DNA from: Pseudomonadota bacterium
GTDB lineage: Bacteria; Myxococcota_A; Polyangia; Polyangiales; Polyangiaceae
Assembly: GCA_023398955.1 (NCBI GenBank)
Contig: JAEWRL010000227.1
Location: forward strand, 1-64,000
Direction of reading: 5' to 3'
DNA length: 64,000 bases
Part shown: positions 60,594 through 64,000 of the stretch, piece after piece
Layout: the number at the start of each line of letters is the position of its first letter
Position numbering within the stretch: the stretch's first letter is position 1
Notes under the pieces: model-generated
What the model was told of the DNA's origin: nothing
What the model saw: the letters and a program-made list of their open reading frames with translations, nothing else
The model's database searches: none
Translations under genes and position numbers: made by a program

Positions 60594-62000
60594 GAGAGCG
60601 TATTCCTTGCGTGACGTTGGGGCGAACCGACCTCAGTAGCTCCGTGGCGGGCACACTCAGGTATGGGTTCGCGTTGCTTCGCTGATGGCTATTAGCTCGT
60701 GCCACCAATTCTGCAAAGGGATTCTTTGGTTCTGGAGTGTTGGGATAATCCGTCGAACCTGGTTTTCTGCGAGTGCTTCGTCGGAATGCCTGCCGCGAGG
60801 TGTGTAGTTACCTGTAAGGCACAAACGTCAACACTACCCGGCTAGAGAGCGTGTCATAGCTCCCTCGGCAGCCCATCGCAACGCGAAGGTAGTCGATTGC
60901 GAAAAAACCCTCAGCCCGCCGAGGGCGTCGCGCTGCAGGGTCTCCAGATACCCTTTCTGGCCCGTGGGGCAAGCGCCCTATGCGAGAGGTCTCCCTCTGT
61001 AAGCCCATCCCAGCAACGCCCAAGCGTCGACATCTTGACCATCGCGCCACCGTGCCTCCTAGAAACGCTTGTACTCGGAGACAGGAGCGCGCCGAAAGCG
61101 CCCTCAGTAGGAGGGGAGCTGGAAACACCAGCTGGAGCAAGAAGATGCGGGTTCATGCCGCCACGGCGCGCCGCCAGAGGTCAGCGTGGCAAGTTGCCGC
61201 ACTTCCTGTCTCTTGAACCTGTCTCCTGAAGGAGTGGCCGCAGCGTTCCTACGATCTTTACATTAGTCCCTTAGCGCTCCATCCTTGACCACTTCTGGCA
61301 GGATTCTCTTCAGTGCTCTCGATGCTGTCAGCGGTCAGGAGTCAGCCATCAGCCTCCAGATCCCCATTCGCCTGACTGCTTGATAACCGACCGCTGCTTG
61401 CCAGCTTCCTCTTTGGTTCCGGCTCCACCGGTTAGGGGATTTCGAATGCGCCTACGCTGCAGCAAGCGGCATGAGATCGAGCCATGGCGCCGTCTTCCAC
61501 CACCAGCACCAATGAGGAGTCACCATCCGCTGGCGAGATGTGTTGCGGCCTCGTCCTGGTGAGCCGCCGCGGGCAACGTGACCAGCGGGTCGTCCATGTC
61601 ATGGCCTAATAAGTGCGTGTCGCGTGCATCACGCCTCGGGCCCCGTCAACATGAGCCGCTGCTTGGAACGAGCACAGCCCGGACGTGGCGGGCCGAGGGA
61701 CGTTCGAGGGTCGCCGCCCGTGCAGCGGCGGTCAGGGGCGGGACCGTGTGCTCACCGGATTCCCGGTAAGGGTCGCGCTCGATCTTTGGGTCCGGGGGCC
61801 GCGTTCGGAGGGCAATCACCCCAGGGACCGGTTCGCGACTCGGAGTGCGTCTCGATGAGTCGCCGATGCGGCCGCGAAGGCGGTGCGCGTCGCGGAAGCG
61901 TCTGGTCGTCGCTACTCGCTCGCCAAACGTCTCGTGGCCCCTGCGTTTCCTCTTGACTGATGCGCGTCTGCTTGGCCAGGCTGCAGCCCGCGACGCGCAG
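60594..62000. other. Gene-poor tract, 1.4 kb, ahead of tRNA-Arg
   Basis: No open frame here looks like a gene. A minus-strand intrinsic terminator at 60902-60925 is the only clear signal. A short minus-strand frame (MVKMSTLGRCWDGLTEGDLS, 60911-61042) ends inside the terminator stem, with AGGAGG upstream at a poor distance. The base composition looks a little lower in GC than in the neighbouring genes. This may be a decayed element; I see no transposase or integrase remnant. Confidence 0.4.
60902..60925 (-). terminator. Orphan intrinsic terminator on the minus strand
   Basis: Read on the minus strand: CCCTCGG, a CGGG loop, CTGAGGG (seven pairs, one G-T), then TTTTTT. It belongs to a transcript arriving from higher coordinates, where no convincing gene exists, so a small RNA or small-protein transcript is possible. 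Confidence 0.6.
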
Positions 62001-62077
62001 GCGCCCGTAGCTCAGTTGGATAGAGCGGTGGATTTCTAATCCACTGGTCGCAGGTTCGAGTCCTGCCGGGCGTGCCA
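62001..62077 (+). tRNA. tRNA-Arg (TCT anticodon)
   Basis: Acceptor GCGCCCG pairs with CGGGCGT (one G-T pair), followed by G and an encoded CCA (62075-62077). The anticodon loop TTTCTAA, closed by GTGGA/TCCAC, gives TCT, reading AGA. The D arm AGCTCAGTTGGATAGAGC and T arm GCAGGTTCGAGTCCTGC are standard. Confidence 0.97.
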
Positions 62078-62573
62078 TGAGTCCGCACGTTGGTGAGCAA
62101 TCACCAACGGCGCAGTAAGGCCCGGTCCCAGGGGAGCGGCCAAGGATGACTCCTGGGCCGCGAGATGACCTTGCGCGGCTCGAGACGTGTCCTCGGTCGG
62201 GCAGCGTTGCACGAATCCCGCATTGGGCAGCGACTGCCCGAGGGAGCTCTCTGAGGAGAGCGAGTACGCCGCGAAGCCCGGAAACACGACACAACAGGCG
62301 AGTACTACTTCAAGGACTGTTCTGTGTGACATGGGCGATGGGAATCAGAGCGTTCTTCGGCGCAAGCAGGGCTGCTGCTTGCCGTCGGTGGCGTTTGCAG
62401 AATGCGTGCCAGCCCTTCATGTCGCGATGGCCTTCGCTGAATGCCTCAGCGCGCGGCCATCCGTGGGGGCATCCATGAGGTCAGGGGCGCTCCCTGTGAC
62501 TCCCCCGCAACAGTGGGCCCCAGACTTCACGTCAGCGCGGCACGTCTCGAACGCCAGGCATGCGCTCGCTCAA
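62078..62573. other. Non-coding stretch after tRNA-Arg
   Basis: About 500 bp without a convincing gene. Long open frames here on either strand overlap the tRNA or the radical SAM gene and read as shadow. No duplicated tRNA end or integrase was found. Confidence 0.4.
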
Positions 62574-63446
62574 TCAGAGCCCGCGAGCCCACTCCGGCCG
62601 CAGGACATGGCGGCCCGCCAGCGCTTCGTCGATGGCGTGGAGCAGCCTTCCGCGGTCTCGCGGCAGCCTCCCAGCGAGAGGAAGGTAGTTCGACGCATGA
62701 TTACAGCGAAACACGGTGTTGCGCGGGCTGCTTGCGGCCACGATCGTGCGCGCTTCTCGTAGCAGGTCGGGCACTGCCGGCAGCGAGAACCCGTTCCGCT
62801 GGGCAAGGCGACTCAGGGGTGTGCCATCGACGAGGGTGAGGGTCAGCAGCGAGACGTAACGTGGGTCCATGGCGGTGATCAGCCGAGCGGAGCCCTCGGC
62901 GTGCGCTTCGCTTCGCGCCGTGCCGCCCGCCCCGAGCAAGAAAATCGCCGAGAGTGTCATGTGAGCCGCGTGGGCTCGCTGCGCTGCTCGCACGTGATCG
63001 GCGAAGTCTGCTCCCTTCGCTAGCGCCTTCAATGTAACGTCGTCGCCTGACTCCGGACCCATATAGAGTAGGGAGAGCCCGGCGCTGCGTAGGGCGAGAA
63101 GGTCCTCGTTCCCCGTTTCTAGGAGGTTTCGCGCGGTCGCATAGCTGCTGATGCGTACCACCTTAGGCAGCAGGGAGCGGAGGCCCGCGAGTAGTGCCAT
63201 TAGGTCCGCAGCCGGCATGGCGAGCGCGTCACCGTCTGCCAGGAAGACCCGCCGCACAGCCTCACGCGCTGTCGATGGCAGGTCTGCGATTTCGGCGAGC
63301 ACCTCCGCGACAGGACGCGCGCGGTACACCTTGCCACTGTACATGGCGCAATAGGTACAATGGTTCCACGAGCAGCCGATCGTCGCTTGGACGATGAGGG
63401 AGTCCGCCTCGCTCGGGGGACGGAATACAGGGCCTTCGTAGCGCAT
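62574..63446 (-). CDS. Radical SAM protein with CX4CX2C cluster motif
   Basis: A 290-aa radical SAM enzyme. The cluster motif is in QATIGCSWNHCTYCAMYSGK: the three Cys are spaced C-x4-C-x2-C rather than the canonical C-x3-C-x2-C. This spacing, in the context IGCSxNxCxFCxMY, marks a subfamily of uncharacterised radical SAM proteins. The barrel follows: VFLADGDALAMPAADLMALL, RISSYATARNLLE, LYMGPESGDDVTLKALAKGA and ETGNEDLLALRSAG. SAM-binding GPESGDD fits. The substrate is unknown. ATG at 63446; the gene stands alone. Confidence 0.85.
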   Translation of the reverse strand: MRYEGPVFRPPSEADSLIVQATIGCSWNHCTYCAMYSGKVYRARPVAEVLAEIADLPSTAREAVRRVFLADGDALAMPAADLMALLAGLRSLLPKVVRISSYATARNLLETGNEDLLALRSAGLSLLYMGPESGDDVTLKALAKGADFADHVRAAQRAHAAHMTLSAIFLLGAGGTARSEAHAEGSARLITAMDPRYVSLLTLTLVDGTPLSRLAQRNGFSLPAVPDLLREARTIVAASSPRNTVFRCNHASNYLPLAGRLPRDRGRLLHAIDEALAGRHVLRPEWARGL

Positions 63447-63538
63447 GCGTCTCGTGGAGTGCCAGAGTAGCCCTACTCGCCGAGACGCGGGTGGTCAAGA
63501 CCCAGGTCCGCAGAGGGGGGGGGCTCGCGGCCAGGTCC

Positions 63539-64000
63539 TCAGAGGCGTGGATCCTCGTCGAAGCAGCAGCGGAATCCGCTGTCGAAGAGCCGGAAATCGC
63601 TGCTCACCTTGAAGAAGGTGTAGTCGCAAATGGCTCCTTGGTCCTGAGCGCTATCACTGCGATAGGAACCACCGAGCAGCGGATAGACGGCGTGGGGCAA
63701 CGTCCAGGCGCCGCCGCAGGATCCCCCCGCGGGCCCCGCCGAGTCGCAGCAGGGAAGACCGTACTCGTCGCAAACCTCGTTGGAGTCCGCGTCCGTGCAG
63801 CGGATACCGTCCGCGACGCACGTGGCGGCGTCTGCCACGCCAGAGTTGCGACAGATTCCGGAGTGGCATGCCGCGCCGCTGCTTGTCGTGCAGTTCGAGT
63901 CATTGGCACAGCACTGCGTGGAGTCGCTGCAGGGCTGCCCGCTGAGTCTTTGGGAGTTGTCCAGTAATCCACACAGCCGTTGTGCTCCCGAGGGCCCGCT
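63539..64000 (-). CDS. Partial Cys-rich exported protein, C-terminus resembling FGE-sulfatase end
   Basis: An open minus-strand frame enters from the right edge; the start lies outside the window, and 153 residues are visible. It is Cys-rich (PCSDSTQCCANDSNC, ACHSGICRNSG, VCDEYGLPCCDSAG), then LLGGSYRSDSAQDQGA and the end FRLFDSGFRCC. GGS...GFRCC is the closing part of many formylglycine-generating-enzyme (SUMF1-like) domains. The Cys clusters before it resemble the disulfide modules of myxobacterial surface proteins. Both readings are inference from a fragment. Confidence 0.5.
   Translation of the reverse strand, partial: SGPSGAQRLCGLLDNSQRLSGQPCSDSTQCCANDSNCTTSSGAACHSGICRNSGVADAATCVADGIRCTDADSNEVCDEYGLPCCDSAGPAGGSCGGAWTLPHAVYPLLGGSYRSDSAQDQGAICDYTFFKVSSDFRLFDSGFRCCFDEDPRL

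Noticed and set aside
61752..62332. Two minus-strand frames across tRNA-Arg reading GLEPATSG and ARQDSNLRP
   Set aside because: These are the well-known false proteins produced by translating the antisense of a tRNA.

Overview
The window is high-GC DNA with tightly packed genes, frequent GTG starts, many lipoprotein signal peptides and several lipoproteins that carry long Gly/Ser/Ala linkers after the lipobox. Together with an RpoH-like sigma factor, an AgmX/PglI-type C-terminal domain protein, an ECF sigma/FecR operon, an FHA-GGDEF protein and a sphingolipid-type acyltransferase, this points to a myxobacterium (Myxococcota, probably Polyangia). The assignment is inferred from gene style; there is no rRNA in the window. 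It looks like ordinary chromosome: I see no prophage, no transposase, no CRISPR array and no BGC-scale cluster.

Layout. 1-7.6 kb: edge of an S23-type four-helix protein, CPBP protease, RpoH-like sigma - rsmI - ffh - CBM9-like lipoprotein. 7.9-14 kb: purM-purN-FAD oxidoreductase-rsmD, then an AgmX/PglI-type protein and truA. 14-17 kb: a serine-palmitoyltransferase-like enzyme followed by a GNAT-like acyltransferase, a candidate ceramide pair. 17-20 kb: trpE with two small genes behind it, and a divergent Cys-rich lipoprotein. 20-27 kb: coiled-coil protein, dnaJ, a lone SctN/FliI ATPase, FHA-GGDEF, SDR. 27-30 kb: marR-leuC-leuD. 30-37 kb: Gly-rich lipoprotein, ECF sigma-FecR-envelope protein operon, an unknown protein, a LysM-hydrolase. 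37-51 kb: tRNA-Leu, MFS, a 54-aa zinc-ribbon protein, corA, bioB, a very large transglutaminase/TPR lipoprotein, ArsC-like, M32 carboxypeptidase, GST, AraC regulator. 50-59 kb: GH6 glucanase, envelope proteins, a fused trpE(G) behind a Trp-codon attenuator, Gly-rich lipoproteins (one split by a frameshift), aldo/keto reductase. 59-64 kb: a gene-poor tract with a basic 120-aa protein and tRNA-Arg, then a radical SAM protein and the end of a Cys-rich protein.

The most complete regulatory story is the trp attenuator at 53.9-54.03 kb: a leader peptide with tandem Trp codons, a hairpin that starts directly after those codons, an alternative pairing, and a textbook terminator ahead of trpE(G). A second, unfused trpE lies 35 kb away, so this chromosome carries two anthranilate synthase large subunits, of which only the fused one shows a visible attenuator.
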